NCBI RefSeq assembly: GCF_011758805.1
Contig: NZ_JAANOW010000001.1
Span: 186,001 to 250,000, forward strand
Length of the DNA stretch: 64,000 bases
Source: Mycolicibacterium fluoranthenivorans
GTDB taxonomy: Bacteria; Actinomycetota; Actinomycetes; Mycobacteriales; Mycobacteriaceae
Direction: 5' to 3'
A program made the translations under genes and the position numbers. The notes under the pieces are model-generated. The model was not told the DNA's origin. It saw only the letters and a program-made list of their open reading frames with translations, and searched no databases. This document shows, in pieces, positions 34,529 through 44,660 of this stretch. Positions within the stretch are counted from its first letter, which is position 1. Every line of letters begins with the position of its first letter.

Positions 34529-35641
34529 ATGACTGGGATTCGCGATCGCCTTCGACGGGCGATGTGCGGCGCCGGATCGGCGCTCCTGGTGACGGCCGCG
34601 GCGATGGGCGCCGCGCATGCCGAACCTGCGGACGACGCGTTGGCCAAGCTCGATGAGCTTTCTGCGCAGGCGGTGCGCAGCCGGGAGGCCGTCACCACGG
34701 CTCAGCGCGACGCCGACGCTGCCCAGGCTCAACAGGCCGCAGCTGAGGACCGCCAGCGCGCCGACCTCACGGCATTGGAGGCAGCGGACACCCGGCTGGG
34801 GCCGCATCAGATGGCCGTCGATCGCCTGGCCGCGATGACCTACATGGGCGGTGGTCACAGTCAAATGACTGCAGCGCTCACGGCGTCATCGCCGCAACGT
34901 CTCATCGACGGGCTCTCGCTGCAACACACGATGGAAGCCACCGCCACCGATCAGCTGAGGGCTTACCGCGAAACGCGCGAGCGCGCCGCTGCCGCCGCCT
35001 TGGTCTCACAGCGCTCGGCCGCAGACGCGCGCACCGCGGCGGAGCGAGCTGCCGCAGTACGCGCGGACCTGCAAACCGCACTGCAGGATCTGCTGCGCCG
35101 TATCGCCGCAGCGGAAGCACAGTACGCCCTGTTGACTCCGCAGCAGCAAGCGGTGATCGAGAGCGCTGTTGCACCGCCACTGCCGCCGGAAACGCCGCCT
35201 GCGCAGGATCCCGCGATCGTCGCGATGCCAGACCTGCCGGCGGGCGACCTGGCTCCGCCGCCCCCGGCTGCCATCCCAGACGATCCCGCCGCACTGCCCA
35301 TGGGTGTCGCGAATGAGATTGGCCTACAACCCAATACCGTCCTTGCTGCCCGAATGATCAGCGCGCACTTCCCCCAGATCGCGACCATCGACGGGGTACG
35401 GCCGGACTCGAAGCCGTGGCATCCGCGCGGTCTCGCGATCGACATCATGATTCCCCACCCGGAGAGCCCGGAAGGTATCGCGCTCGGCGACCAGATCCGC
35501 GCGTTCGTACTGGCCAACGGACCTTCGTTCGGGTTACAGGACGTGATCTGGCGGGGTGTCTATTCCACGCCGGCCGGGCCCCAGGCGACGGGATACGGTC
35601 ACTTCGACCACGTACACATCACCACGACACCGCGCGGCTGA
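34529..35641 (+). CDS. Secreted coiled-coil protein with ARB_07466-like C-terminal domain
   Basis: 370 residues. Signal peptide (residues about 8-30, AMCGAGSALLVTAAAMGAAHA), then a long Ala/Arg/Gln-rich coiled coil (about 35-205; LDELSAQAVRSREAVTTAQRDADAAQAQQAAAEDR), a Pro-rich linker and a C-terminal domain (about 265-370; AARMISAHFPQIATIDGVRPDSKPWHPRGLAIDIMIP, GYGHFDHVHIT). The conserved His/Asp residues (HPRGLAIDI, HFDHVHI) suggest a metal-assisted hydrolase fold. The layout recalls coiled-coil cell-wall hydrolases of the RipA type with another catalytic domain. Substrate unknown. Confidence 0.75.
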   Translation: MTGIRDRLRRAMCGAGSALLVTAAAMGAAHAEPADDALAKLDELSAQAVRSREAVTTAQRDADAAQAQQAAAEDRQRADLTALEAADTRLGPHQMAVDRLAAMTYMGGGHSQMTAALTASSPQRLIDGLSLQHTMEATATDQLRAYRETRERAAAAALVSQRSAADARTAAERAAAVRADLQTALQDLLRRIAAAEAQYALLTPQQQAVIESAVAPPLPPETPPAQDPAIVAMPDLPAGDLAPPPPAAIPDDPAALPMGVANEIGLQPNTVLAARMISAHFPQIATIDGVRPDSKPWHPRGLAIDIMIPHPESPEGIALGDQIRAFVLANGPSFGLQDVIWRGVYSTPAGPQATGYGHFDHVHITTTPRG

Positions 35642-35720
35642 TCGATCGTCGGACCGAGCCCCCGCACACATGTCGGAGGGTGCGCGCATGCTGGCGGCAT
35701 CCACAACGAAAGGGGCCGCG

Positions 35721-36203
35721 ATGTGCTGGAAATGCGACAACCCGGACGGCACCACGGAGCAGTACCTGGACCACCTGCGCGCGACAATTCAGGACCACGG
35801 GTGGGCTGTTCAATACGTCGAGAGTGACAAGCGACCGTTGGCGTACACGGTGGGACTACACAGTCGCGGTCTTCCAGAACTGTTGATGACCGGGCTGCCC
35901 GCAAACGTCTCCTGTCGAGTGCTCAACTCGATCGCGCACATGATCGTCGACGACGGCGTCGAGCTTGCCCCGGCAATGCACATCGACTATGAAGATCGAT
36001 TCCTCATCGAGGTGGCTCAGGTGGAGCACCCGGATATCCATATGAGGTTCGCCGTCGAGCTCTTTGGTCGTGATTTCCCTGCATTGCAATTGGTATGGGC
36101 TGACGAACGGGGATGCTTCCCGTGGGCCCCGGGGTGGGGCCATGGACGTCGTCGGCAACCCGTCCTAGGACGACGTGCCAAGTGGCCGAACTCAGCCGCC
36201 TGA
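35721..36203 (+). CDS. DUF4262 domain protein
   Basis: 160 residues. The N-terminus MCWKCDNPDGTTEQYLDHLRATIQDHGWAVQYVE and AYTVGLHSRGLPELLMTGLP match DUF4262, a cytoplasmic family of unknown function. The tail (HGRRRQPVLGRRA) is typical. ATG 35721 is preceded by aaaggggccgcg; the in-frame extension upstream lies in the preceding gene and has no similarity. 79 nt after the coiled-coil gene, same strand. Confidence 0.8.
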   Translation: MCWKCDNPDGTTEQYLDHLRATIQDHGWAVQYVESDKRPLAYTVGLHSRGLPELLMTGLPANVSCRVLNSIAHMIVDDGVELAPAMHIDYEDRFLIEVAQVEHPDIHMRFAVELFGRDFPALQLVWADERGCFPWAPGWGHGRRRQPVLGRRAKWPNSAA

Positions 36204-36240
36204 ACCACGGCTCACGACCACGAATGCGGACCAGGGCTGA

Positions 36241-37896
<1,656 letters not shown>

Positions 37897-37964
37897 CCGA
37901 GACACACCCCTTTGCCCCGGCTGCGGACACCGAGGGGCATGTGACGTGAAAGGTCGGCCTGGGT

Positions 37965-38012
37965 GGCTACCTGCCCTGGAGCTTTGAGCGCCAGGGCTAT
38001 TCGGAGGTAGCC
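37965..38012 (+). terminator. Long hairpin downstream of the sulfatase gene
   Basis: ggctacctgccctgg pairs with ccagggc and aggtagcc (7-nt bulge on the 3' side, 11-nt loop). It lies 69 bp after the sulfatase stop and before the convergent small gene, so it may terminate both. Confidence 0.5.
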
Positions 38013-38066
38013 GGACCTCATCGGAGCAAGGATCAGATCCAGGCGGCAGCCCTGATGCGGGCGCGG

Positions 38067-38432
38067 CTACGCCTGTCCCAAACTCGGCCGGTAATCAGCC
38101 GCCTCCGCCTCCGCAGCAAGCAATGCACCCAGTTCGCCCTCCTGCTGGGCAACAAACACACCGACCACTTGCCGGCATACCTCCGGCACGCTCACCCCAC
38201 GCATATCTGCAATACGTTTCAGCCCGAGCAGCATTGACGTCGAGACGTGAAACTGCACAGCGAACTGACCGCATGAACCGTCCTCAGGCGGCAACCCCGG
38301 CCCCACCACCACGGGTTCGTCCACCTCGTACTCGCTCACCTGAGCACCCCGAGCTTGCTCAACAGCCCCACCACCAGCGCCGGCGGCCGGGGCTCGGAAC
38401 TCCTCATGACTGAACAAACCCATTCCGCCCAC
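38067..38432 (-). CDS. Hypothetical protein, 121 residues
   Basis: Not recognised. GTG 38432 has a GGGAGG box about 6 nt upstream; an ATG at 38423 (MGLFSHEEF) is an alternative. The N-terminal half is Gly/Ala/Glu-rich. The C-terminal half holds VSTSMLLGLKRIADMRGVSVPEVCRQVVGVFVAQQEGEL, a helical stretch that could be a ribbon-helix-helix-like or dimerisation helix. There are no membrane segments. It lies in a region of gene remnants and may itself be a leftover. Confidence 0.45.
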   Translation of the reverse strand: MGGMGLFSHEEFRAPAAGAGGGAVEQARGAQVSEYEVDEPVVVGPGLPPEDGSCGQFAVQFHVSTSMLLGLKRIADMRGVSVPEVCRQVVGVFVAQQEGELGALLAAEAEAADYRPSLGQA

Positions 38433-38552
38433 GCTAGACCTCCCAGGATTCCCAGGCGAGATCGAGACGCCTTGTCTGCACCGGCAACACGGACAACGCG
38501 ACGCTCACCGAAGGACGTGAAGCCGCCCGCAGCGAGCATGCTGACGTGGTGG

Positions 38553-38725
38553 TCAGGTCCGCAGACCGGTGAGCAGCATCTCGAGGTAACGCCGGGCGGC
38601 CGGGGGCCGGGGTGTGCCACGGCCGCATAGGCGATCCCGCACATCAGCGGGATCAGATCGCCGTCGGTGAGGTCGGTACGGACGGCGCCGGCTCGTCTGG
38701 CGACGTCGTTGAGCTGCAACGGCAC
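38553..38725 (-). pseudogene. TetR regulator C-terminal remnant, frameshifted
   Basis: One frame reads LQLNDVARRAGAVRTDLTDGDLIPLMCGIAYAAVAHPGPRPP and a second, shifted frame continues AARRYLEMLLTGLRT and stops. Together they form the typical last helices of a TetR protein. The DNA-binding half is absent upstream. Dead gene. Confidence 0.55.
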
Positions 38726-38794
38726 ACCACACCGCCACGCTCAGTGAGATGTCGGGTGCTGTCGATCCGCGGTCGGCGCGGCCGTCACGTGAGT

Positions 38795-39103
38795 CAGGAG
38801 TCGAAGCCCAGCCCCACGGCATCCAGGGTTGCGCAGCAGCACATTGCGCCTTCCGAAATTGTGGTCGGCGTGGTCGGGCGACCATCGCACCGCGTTGACG
38901 CTCAGCGACGCCAGCGGCTCAGCTGGGAACGGCAGCGGCTTGCGCCGCACGATCTTCAGTGCCGTGCGGGCAGTAGATGCGCCGCTGAGATGGTCGAGCA
39001 TGAATTCGGCGGCAAAGCGGGTGGAGCCGACTCCCAGGCCGGTGAAACCCGCGGCGTAGGCGATGCGGCTGTTATGCGCCATGCTGTGGAACGCCGAGAA
39101 CTT
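38795..39103 (-). pseudogene. FAD-dependent oxidoreductase (DAO family) C-terminal remnant
   Basis: KFSAFHSMAHNSRIAYAAGFTGLGVGSTRFAAEFMLDHLSG and KIVRRKPLPFPAEPLASLSVNAVRWS match the end of D-amino-acid-oxidase-type FAD enzymes, where YAAGYTGLGV closes the flavin site. The N-terminal FAD-binding half is missing; upstream codons in the frame show no similarity. The stretch 39104-39391 shows no gene that I can support. Confidence 0.55.
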
Positions 39104-39391
39104 CCTCCGCCCGTGACCGCGCCGTTGGTCCGTCATGACTGACTCGGCATATCGGGTAGAACCGATGTGCACTACGTTGGCGATTAGCCAGGGTCTGAAC
39201 AACGTTTCCAGATGAACGCATTTCTGCTCGCCACGGACGGCGCAACTGGAACCGGCACCGACGAGATCAGCAGGTTCTGGGGCCCAGGTGCGGAACCTCA
39301 GCGTTGGCCGGCATGCTGTGGTTCCCTCCAACTGCGATTCCTTCGGCCGACTGTCGCTCGCCAAATGAGGGGCTTGGGATCAACCCCTGGT

Positions 39392-39793
39392 CTAGGACCG
39401 CAAGATGTCGGCGAGGGATGCGGTCTTGACGAAAGCCCTTGCGGCCATGGCGAGGTCGTCGTCTGCGGTGACCAGCGCGTCGGCCTGCAGTTGAGTGAGT
39501 GCGATGTACTGGGCCTGGTGGACGTTGGGCCAGTTCAGTTTGGTGGCTAGCTGCCATGCGCTGTCCTCTAGGGATCGGTCGCCGAGGAACCGGATGCGCA
39601 GCCCGCGGACATCGTGGAGGATTTTTCGGCCCGCCCGTTCGTCGATATCGCCGCGGCGCGTCGAGTCGTACACCAGGGCGAGGACTTGAGAGCGCAGCAG
39701 CGTGGGAGCGGTCAGGCTGTGCTCCGGTGGGATGGTCGCACCGTGAGTGGCGAGGTCGATGGCCACCCGTGCATCGATGACGAACGTGGTCAT
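39392..39793 (-). CDS. PIN-domain protein (VapC-like toxin), no antitoxin visible
   Basis: 133 residues. N-terminal MTTFVIDARVAIDLATHG supplies the first catalytic Asp; further acidic residues are in RRGDIDERAG, DRSLEDSAW and the C-terminal VTADDDLAMAARAF. The arrangement fits a VapC RNase of the type II toxin family. Start ATG 39793. No VapB-like gene could be found immediately upstream or downstream, which is unusual for VapC. Either the antitoxin has decayed or the protein is not toxic. Confidence 0.75.
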   Translation of the reverse strand: MTTFVIDARVAIDLATHGATIPPEHSLTAPTLLRSQVLALVYDSTRRGDIDERAGRKILHDVRGLRIRFLGDRSLEDSAWQLATKLNWPNVHQAQYIALTQLQADALVTADDDLAMAARAFVKTASLADILRS

Positions 39794-39992
39794 GGCCCTA
39801 CCTTCGCATGGACCACTGACGCCCTGCCAGCCGATGTGCAGCCCTACCCGCACGCCGTCGCCGATGCCTTCGGAGCGGCGCAGCGCCACTTTCAGTGGCA
39901 CCAGATACCGTCACTTTCTCCGGTGCTTTTGCGCGCCACTCGCGCCGTAGGACCCCCTTCTGACTACCTCGCCTGCGCCGCGCGAAAAAGAA

Positions 39993-40034
39993 ATATAGCA
40001 CCGCTATAGCGCTGGAACTATAGCGATGCTATAT
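39993..40034. promoter_or_regulatory. Double operator for the TetR gene
   Basis: Two 15-bp palindromes, tatagc-acc-gctata (39994-40008) and tatagc-gat-gctata (40019-40033), with centres 25 bp apart. They also form one 16-bp inverted repeat with one mismatch. The second overlaps the -10 box of the downstream TetR gene. Confidence 0.75.
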
Positions 40035-40035
40035 T
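40030..40035 (+). promoter_or_regulatory. -10 box of the TetR - epimerase operon
   Basis: TATATT, 7 nt before the GTG start at 40043 (leaderless geometry), overlapped by the operator palindrome. Confidence 0.55.
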
Positions 40036-40042
40036 TCGAATC

Positions 40043-40609
40043 GTGGATACGAAATCGCTGCTGGTGGCCGCGGCGTTGCAGGTTCTGGAACACCAGGGGG
40101 AGGCAGGTTTCTCGACGCGTTCGGTGTGCGCGATCGCAGACGTCACCGCCCCGACCCTGTATCACCATTTCGGCAGTGCGGACGGCCTTCTCAGCGCCGC
40201 GATCACCGAGGCGTTCGCGCAGTTCCTCACGAGCAAGAAGGCAGAAGCCCTCTCCGCTGATCCGGTAATGGCGCTACGGCAGGGTTGGGACAACTACGTG
40301 CGCTTTGCCGCCGAACGACCACGGCTATACGCCGCGATGGTGGTCCGTGTCTTGCAAGGGGCCACCATTCCCGCCGCCGATGCAGGACGCGCGCTTCTCG
40401 TGGAGCGCATCGCGGCCATTGACGCTGACGGTCACCTCGCCATGGACGTCGAAGCGGCAGCGGACCTCATCTGGTCCTCGGCGCACGCCGCGTCGACTCT
40501 CTACGTGATGGCGCGGGAGCGGCAGCCAGATCCGATCGTCGTCACGACCCTGCGCGAACGCGCAGTGCAATCCATCTGTACTCCCGACGAAAGTGAGAAA
40601 CCAGCATGA
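40043..40609 (+). CDS. TetR family regulator
   Basis: 188 residues. HTH about residues 8-50: LLVAAALQVLEHQGEAGFSTRSVCAIADVTAPTLYHHFGSADGLLSAAI. The C-terminal ligand domain resembles TetR_C members with ERPRLYAAMV. Start GTG 40043. The strong palindromes over its promoter suggest autorepression. Its stop overlaps the ATG of the epimerase-like gene (ATGA), so it probably controls that enzyme. Confidence 0.9.
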   Translation: MDTKSLLVAAALQVLEHQGEAGFSTRSVCAIADVTAPTLYHHFGSADGLLSAAITEAFAQFLTSKKAEALSADPVMALRQGWDNYVRFAAERPRLYAAMVVRVLQGATIPAADAGRALLVERIAAIDADGHLAMDVEAAADLIWSSAHAASTLYVMARERQPDPIVVTTLRERAVQSICTPDESEKPA

Positions 40610-41616
40610 AGATTGCCGCAACCGGCGGCTCCGGATTCCTCGGTGCCCACCTGATCCCACGGCTCGTCCAGGACGGACACACCGTATTCGCCCTCGCGCG
40701 CTCGGCGTCGTCGGCTGACGTGGTGCGCGCCTTGGGCGCGACACCAGTGCCAGGAGACCTCGACAAACCCGACGAACTATCGCTGCCCGCGGTCGACGCG
40801 GTTGTTCATGCCGCAGCGCTGTTCCGCTTCGCCGGGCCGCGCGCCCCGTACTTCAGCGCGAATGTCACTGGCACTGAGGCTGTTTTGAATGCAGCCCGGC
40901 TTGCCGGGGCTGCCACGTTCGTCTACATCAGTGCCGCCGCGGTAACCATGGACGATCGAGGCACGCCGGCCAGCAATATCGATGAATCAGCGCCCACCTA
41001 CCCGCGTAGCTTCTCGGGCTACATCGCCAGCAAGTCGCAGGGTGAGGCGGCTGTGTTGGCCGCCAACGGCCCCGGCTTCCGCACGATCGCCCTTCGCCCG
41101 CCCGCCCTCTGGGGTCCCGGGGGGCCGTTCAGCAAGCAGCTTCCGCACGCCATCGAGTCCGGTCAATTCGCATTCATCGGCAGCGGCGAATACCCGGTGT
41201 CCACCATCCATGTCGACAATGTCGTCGAGGCGGTGCAGTGCGCGCTGGAGCGTGGCACCGGCGGGCGCCCCTATTTCATCAACGACCGCGACCTGGTCAC
41301 CTTCCGCGAATTCATCGCTGGGCTCGCCAAACTGGAAGGTCACTCGATCGATGGCTTGCGCTCCGTGCCTTACCGTGTCGCGTTCACCTTCGGACGACTC
41401 ATGGAAACCTTCGCGGCGCTGCGCACCGACAAGGGCGACCCGCCGCTGACCCGCACGATGGTGCGGTTGATTGGGCGGGAATTCACCACCAACGACGACG
41501 CCGCTCGTCGCGACTTGGGCTACGTCGGCACGATGACGCGCGCCGAGGGACTCGCACGAATGGCGCAACGTCTGGCGCAATCTGCCCCGCGCCCAGGTGT
41601 TCGACCTTTGGCGTGA
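40606..41616 (+). CDS. NAD(P)-dependent epimerase/dehydratase-like (extended SDR)
   Basis: 336 residues. N-terminal GGSGFLGAHLIPRL nucleotide motif, then the ISAAAV region. The active-site Tyr/Lys motif appears as YIASK (residue about 140). The C-terminal half (YFINDRDLVTFREFIAGLAKLEGHSI) resembles the 3-beta-hydroxysteroid dehydrogenase/dihydroflavonol-reductase branch. The reaction is not predictable. Coupled to the TetR gene by a 4-nt overlap. The following 253 bp to the SDR gene contain no supported gene. Confidence 0.88.
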   Translation: MKIAATGGSGFLGAHLIPRLVQDGHTVFALARSASSADVVRALGATPVPGDLDKPDELSLPAVDAVVHAAALFRFAGPRAPYFSANVTGTEAVLNAARLAGAATFVYISAAAVTMDDRGTPASNIDESAPTYPRSFSGYIASKSQGEAAVLAANGPGFRTIALRPPALWGPGGPFSKQLPHAIESGQFAFIGSGEYPVSTIHVDNVVEAVQCALERGTGGRPYFINDRDLVTFREFIAGLAKLEGHSIDGLRSVPYRVAFTFGRLMETFAALRTDKGDPPLTRTMVRLIGREFTTNDDAARRDLGYVGTMTRAEGLARMAQRLAQSAPRPGVRPLA

Positions 41617-41857
41617 GCGCACGCCGCAGACATTCGCTCATCCGAAATAGCAAGCGCCACAGAGCGGTCGCTCAACACCTGGTCGACTGCGCCACTTGGC
41701 GCGGGTGCAGGAAATGAAGCGCTTCGTGAATGGCGCTGCGGCACCCAACAGTGGACCGGGACCCACCAACCCCAGTCGCATAGCGGCTGGACCACCAAAA
41801 GACGATCGCGAAGTTATTCAAGACGGGACGGTGTTGTTCGGGACCGCCCGCGCTCAT

Positions 41858-41863
41858 TAGCTT
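41858..41863 (+). promoter_or_regulatory. -10 box before the SDR gene at 41870
   Basis: TAGCTT, 6 nt before the ATG, with a possible -35 ttgttc at 41834-41839. No ribosome site is present, so the mRNA would be leaderless. Confidence 0.45.
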
Positions 41864-41869
41864 TTAGCC

Positions 41870-42610
41870 ATGACATCAGTACTCATCACCGGCTGCTCTT
41901 CCGGCTACGGCCTTGCTACTGCACGAAAGTTCCTCGACGAGGGGTGGAACGTCGTCGCCACCATGCGGACACCACGTCAGGACGTGCTGCCGAGTTCGGA
42001 TCGGCTGAAGATAGTTGCGCTCGACGTCACCAGCCGGGACAGCATCGCAAACGCGGTCCAGACCGCCGGGCCGATCGACGTGCTGGTCAACAACGCAGGC
42101 ATCGGCGGTATCGGCGTGTTCGAGGCGACCCCGATGGACACCACACGAGAGTTGTTCGACACGAACACCTTCGGAGCCATGGCTGTAACCCAGGCCGTCG
42201 TCCCGCAGATGCGGTCACGCCGTTCCGGCGTCATCGTCAACGTCACCTCAAGCACTACGCTCGCCGCGATGCCACTCGCCGCGGTATACACAGCCAGCAA
42301 GTCCGCAATCGAGGGGTTCTCCGGGTCACTGGCCCTGGAGCTGGGCTTCTTCGGGGTGCGGGTCAAGCTCGTCGAACCGGGTTACGGACCGTCGACGGCG
42401 TTCACCAGCAACGGCTCCGGCCGCATGAGCCAAACCCCCGAGGACTACGTTCCGTTCGTGGCACCCATCATGGAAGCGTTTGGTCAGCCCGGCGAGGTGA
42501 CCACCCCCGGCGACGTCGCGGACGTGGTGTTCAAGGCCGCCAACGACACATCGGACCAGCTGAGGTTTCCCGCGGGACCCGATGCCGTGGCGCTGGCCCA
42601 GTCGACCTGA
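41870..42610 (+). CDS. Short-chain dehydrogenase/reductase
   Basis: 246 residues. TGCSSGYGLATA cofactor loop, NNAGIGGIG, catalytic Ser in VTSSTT and Tyr/Lys in YTASK, all at classical SDR spacing. Likely NADP-dependent because of the TGCSSG-type loop. Substrate unknown. An AraC regulator gene follows 60 nt downstream and may control it. Confidence 0.9.
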   Translation: MTSVLITGCSSGYGLATARKFLDEGWNVVATMRTPRQDVLPSSDRLKIVALDVTSRDSIANAVQTAGPIDVLVNNAGIGGIGVFEATPMDTTRELFDTNTFGAMAVTQAVVPQMRSRRSGVIVNVTSSTTLAAMPLAAVYTASKSAIEGFSGSLALELGFFGVRVKLVEPGYGPSTAFTSNGSGRMSQTPEDYVPFVAPIMEAFGQPGEVTTPGDVADVVFKAANDTSDQLRFPAGPDAVALAQST

Positions 42611-42657
42611 CCTGACTCGTCCGGATAGGCATGTCGGCAGTGGAACGGAGTCCACGC

Positions 42658-42663
42658 TAGCGT
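42658..42663 (+). promoter_or_regulatory. -10 box of the AraC gene
   Basis: TAGCGT, 7 nt before the ATG at 42671. The AraC gene therefore seems to have its own leaderless promoter rather than depending on read-through from the SDR gene. Confidence 0.5.
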
Positions 42664-42670
42664 CTGCGGC

Positions 42671-43618
42671 ATGGGCGACACGGAACCGATGGAGGAGCTG
42701 ATGTCGCTGCTGCGTCCCGAGGCGGTCCTGGCCAAGATCATCACAGGTGGTGGCCAGTGGGGCGTCCAAAAGCCTCGTTACGGTGACCCCGCGTTCTGTC
42801 TGATGCTCGACGGGTCGTGCCTGCTGGAGCCCGAGGGCCTCGACGAGATCGAACTTCGCCGCGGTGACTTCCTGCTCTTCCCGCAGACACCGGAGTTCAC
42901 CATGCGCAGCCGCCCGGACGCCACCCCGATCTTCACACCGCTCGACCACTCGGGGGAGACCTATCATGGCGACACATCTGAGCCGATCACGATGCGCATG
43001 CTCGGCGGGTACTTCCGCTTCGATCCGGCCAGCGCGGCCCTACTGGTCGCATTACTTCCACCGGTCATCCTCGTAAGGGCCGGGCAACCGGGCGCAGCCA
43101 GGTTGACCCGGCTGGTCGAACTGATCGCCGAGGAAGCCGATACCGACGGACCCAGTCGCGACGTGATCCTGAAACGCCTCGTCGAGGTGCTGGTCATCGA
43201 AGCCACACGGGTTCCCGCGGCGCCGGAGCTTGGTAGCCGCGGCAAGGGATTGATTGCGGGTCTGGCGGACCCGGTGCTTGCCCCAGCGCTGCGTGCAATG
43301 CACGCCGACGTCGCACGGGGCTGGACCGTCGAACACCTCGCCGGCGTGGCCGCGGTCTCGCGCGCAGTCTTCGCTCAAAAATTCACCAGGACAGTGGGAT
43401 TGACACCCATGCAGTACCTCCTGGAATGGCGAGTGGCGTTGGCCAAAGACCTGCTGAGGACCGAGCGCCCAGCCGTGGCGCACGTGGCTCAGGTGGTGGG
43501 CTACCAGTCTGCGACCGCGTTCACCACTGCGTTCGCACGGGTGGCGGGATGTTCGCCCTCTGAGTACGCCCGCCTAGCCGCAGCAGAGACGACGGGGCGG
43601 GACAGCACCGCACGGTGA
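42671..43618 (+). CDS. AraC family regulator with cupin N-terminus
   Basis: 315 residues. N-terminal AraC cupin-type ligand domain (about residues 12-190; GDPAFCLMLDGSCLLEPEG, LRRGDFLLFPQTPEF) and C-terminal double HTH (about 205-305; GWTVEHLAGVAAVSRAVFAQKFTRTVGLTPMQYLLEWRVALAKDLL, VGYQSATAFTTAFARVAGCSPSEYAR). The ligand may be a small molecule processed by the upstream SDR. The 264 bp after it hold no gene that I can support. Confidence 0.92.
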   Translation: MGDTEPMEELMSLLRPEAVLAKIITGGGQWGVQKPRYGDPAFCLMLDGSCLLEPEGLDEIELRRGDFLLFPQTPEFTMRSRPDATPIFTPLDHSGETYHGDTSEPITMRMLGGYFRFDPASAALLVALLPPVILVRAGQPGAARLTRLVELIAEEADTDGPSRDVILKRLVEVLVIEATRVPAAPELGSRGKGLIAGLADPVLAPALRAMHADVARGWTVEHLAGVAAVSRAVFAQKFTRTVGLTPMQYLLEWRVALAKDLLRTERPAVAHVAQVVGYQSATAFTTAFARVAGCSPSEYARLAAAETTGRDSTAR

Positions 43619-43882
43619 GCCTCCCAAGACACCGGCACCGCCGGTTATGGGTATCACCTGCCGGCGAGGCCTTCGAGATTGTCCAGTACCTGCAAAGCGG
43701 TGAGTCCGTTCATCAAAACCGGTGAGCCAGCAGCGAAATCGTGACCACGGGGGAGCCGGGTGACCGACTCAGCGGTGACGGTAACTTTCTCGGCACTGGC
43801 GGGGAGAACAGATCGGTTCTCATCTCGGTCCTCGCGTGCCCATCGGTGGCGAAGATCGGTGGTGCATGTGGCGTGATACGGC

Positions 43883-44269
43883 TCAAGAGGCGAGCAGTAG
43901 CGCGGTGGTGATGAGCATGACCGCCGCGGTGCCGCCGTGCACCCCGTAGGCGATGGACTTCGCTCCGCCGCTGCGCAGCACGATGGCGGCATCGACGATG
44001 GGGATGAGGGTCGCGGCCAGCATGACCCAGCCGACGAGATGGGTTGCGTGGCTGAGCATCAGGATGATGACGAATAATCCGGTGGTGATGTCGCGGATGC
44101 CTTTGACGCTCAGGTAGGCACGGACGCCGGGTCGGTCGAGATCGGGTAGCACGCCGTAGCCTGCGGCGGCGGTGCGGGGCGCGATGAGGAAGCGTGCGCC
44201 GATGAAAATGATGGCAGCGGCGAGGATACCGGCGAGGATGTATCCGACGGTGGTGATGAACATGTTCAT
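43883..44269 (-). CDS. DUF4267 family membrane protein
   Basis: 128 residues with four hydrophobic segments (about 5-27, 60-78, 78-98, 105-126) and the conserved AYLSVKGIRDITTGLF stretch of DUF4267. Function unknown. The second ATG (44263) has a better-spaced AGGAGC box than the first. Last gene of a three-gene minus-strand operon with the NIPSNAP-like gene and a small membrane protein gene, divergent from a TetR. Confidence 0.82.
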   Translation of the reverse strand: MNMFITTVGYILAGILAAAIIFIGARFLIAPRTAAAGYGVLPDLDRPGVRAYLSVKGIRDITTGLFVIILMLSHATHLVGWVMLAATLIPIVDAAIVLRSGGAKSIAYGVHGGTAAVMLITTALLLAS

Positions 44270-44284
44270 GCTCCTGGGGTTCGG

Positions 44285-44602
44285 TTAGTGGATGGGGGAG
44301 AAGGCTGTGGGGTCGAGCAGTGTGGTCTGGACCTCGAGGATGTCGGTGATGTCGAAGCCGGCCATGTCGGCGGCGAATTCCGGACTGGCCATGACGCGGC
44401 GGGTGATCTCGTCGGGATCCGCGGCCGGTTGGTAGCCGATCAAGGCCACCAGGCGGTTCGCGTTGTCGGTGTGTTCGGTCCACACCCCGTAGGTGGTGAC
44501 GCCGAACACGGCGAAGGTGGCCAGGTGCCGGGCCCAGTGCACGTCTGCGTAGCGCCGAAGAGCCTCTGGAGACCGCAGGCGGTAGATCCTCAGCTGAAAC
44601 AT
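44285..44602 (-). CDS. NIPSNAP family protein
   Basis: 105 residues. A ferredoxin-like dimeric alpha+beta barrel protein: MFQLRIYRLRSPEALRRYADVHWARHLATFAVFGV, FGVTTYGVWTE and LVALIGYQP are typical NIPSNAP features. Biochemical role unknown; bacterial members often sit in small catabolic operons. GAAGGAG lies about 10 nt before the ATG. Same operon as the DUF4267 gene (15-nt gap). Confidence 0.82.
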   Translation of the reverse strand: MFQLRIYRLRSPEALRRYADVHWARHLATFAVFGVTTYGVWTEHTDNANRLVALIGYQPAADPDEITRRVMASPEFAADMAGFDITDILEVQTTLLDPTAFSPIH

Positions 44603-44660
44603 GGCGAAGGGCTCCTTCGCGGCGACGAGGGGATAGGTGGTGCCTGTGACGGGGTGGTGA

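Noticed and set aside
38612..39142. 176-codon plus-strand frame
   Set aside because: Antisense to the FAD oxidoreductase and TetR remnants; no known motif.
39798..40001. 67-codon minus-strand frame upstream of the PIN gene as antitoxin
   Set aside because: Arg-rich with no AbrB, RHH or Phd features, and it runs through the TetR operator region; not credible as VapB.
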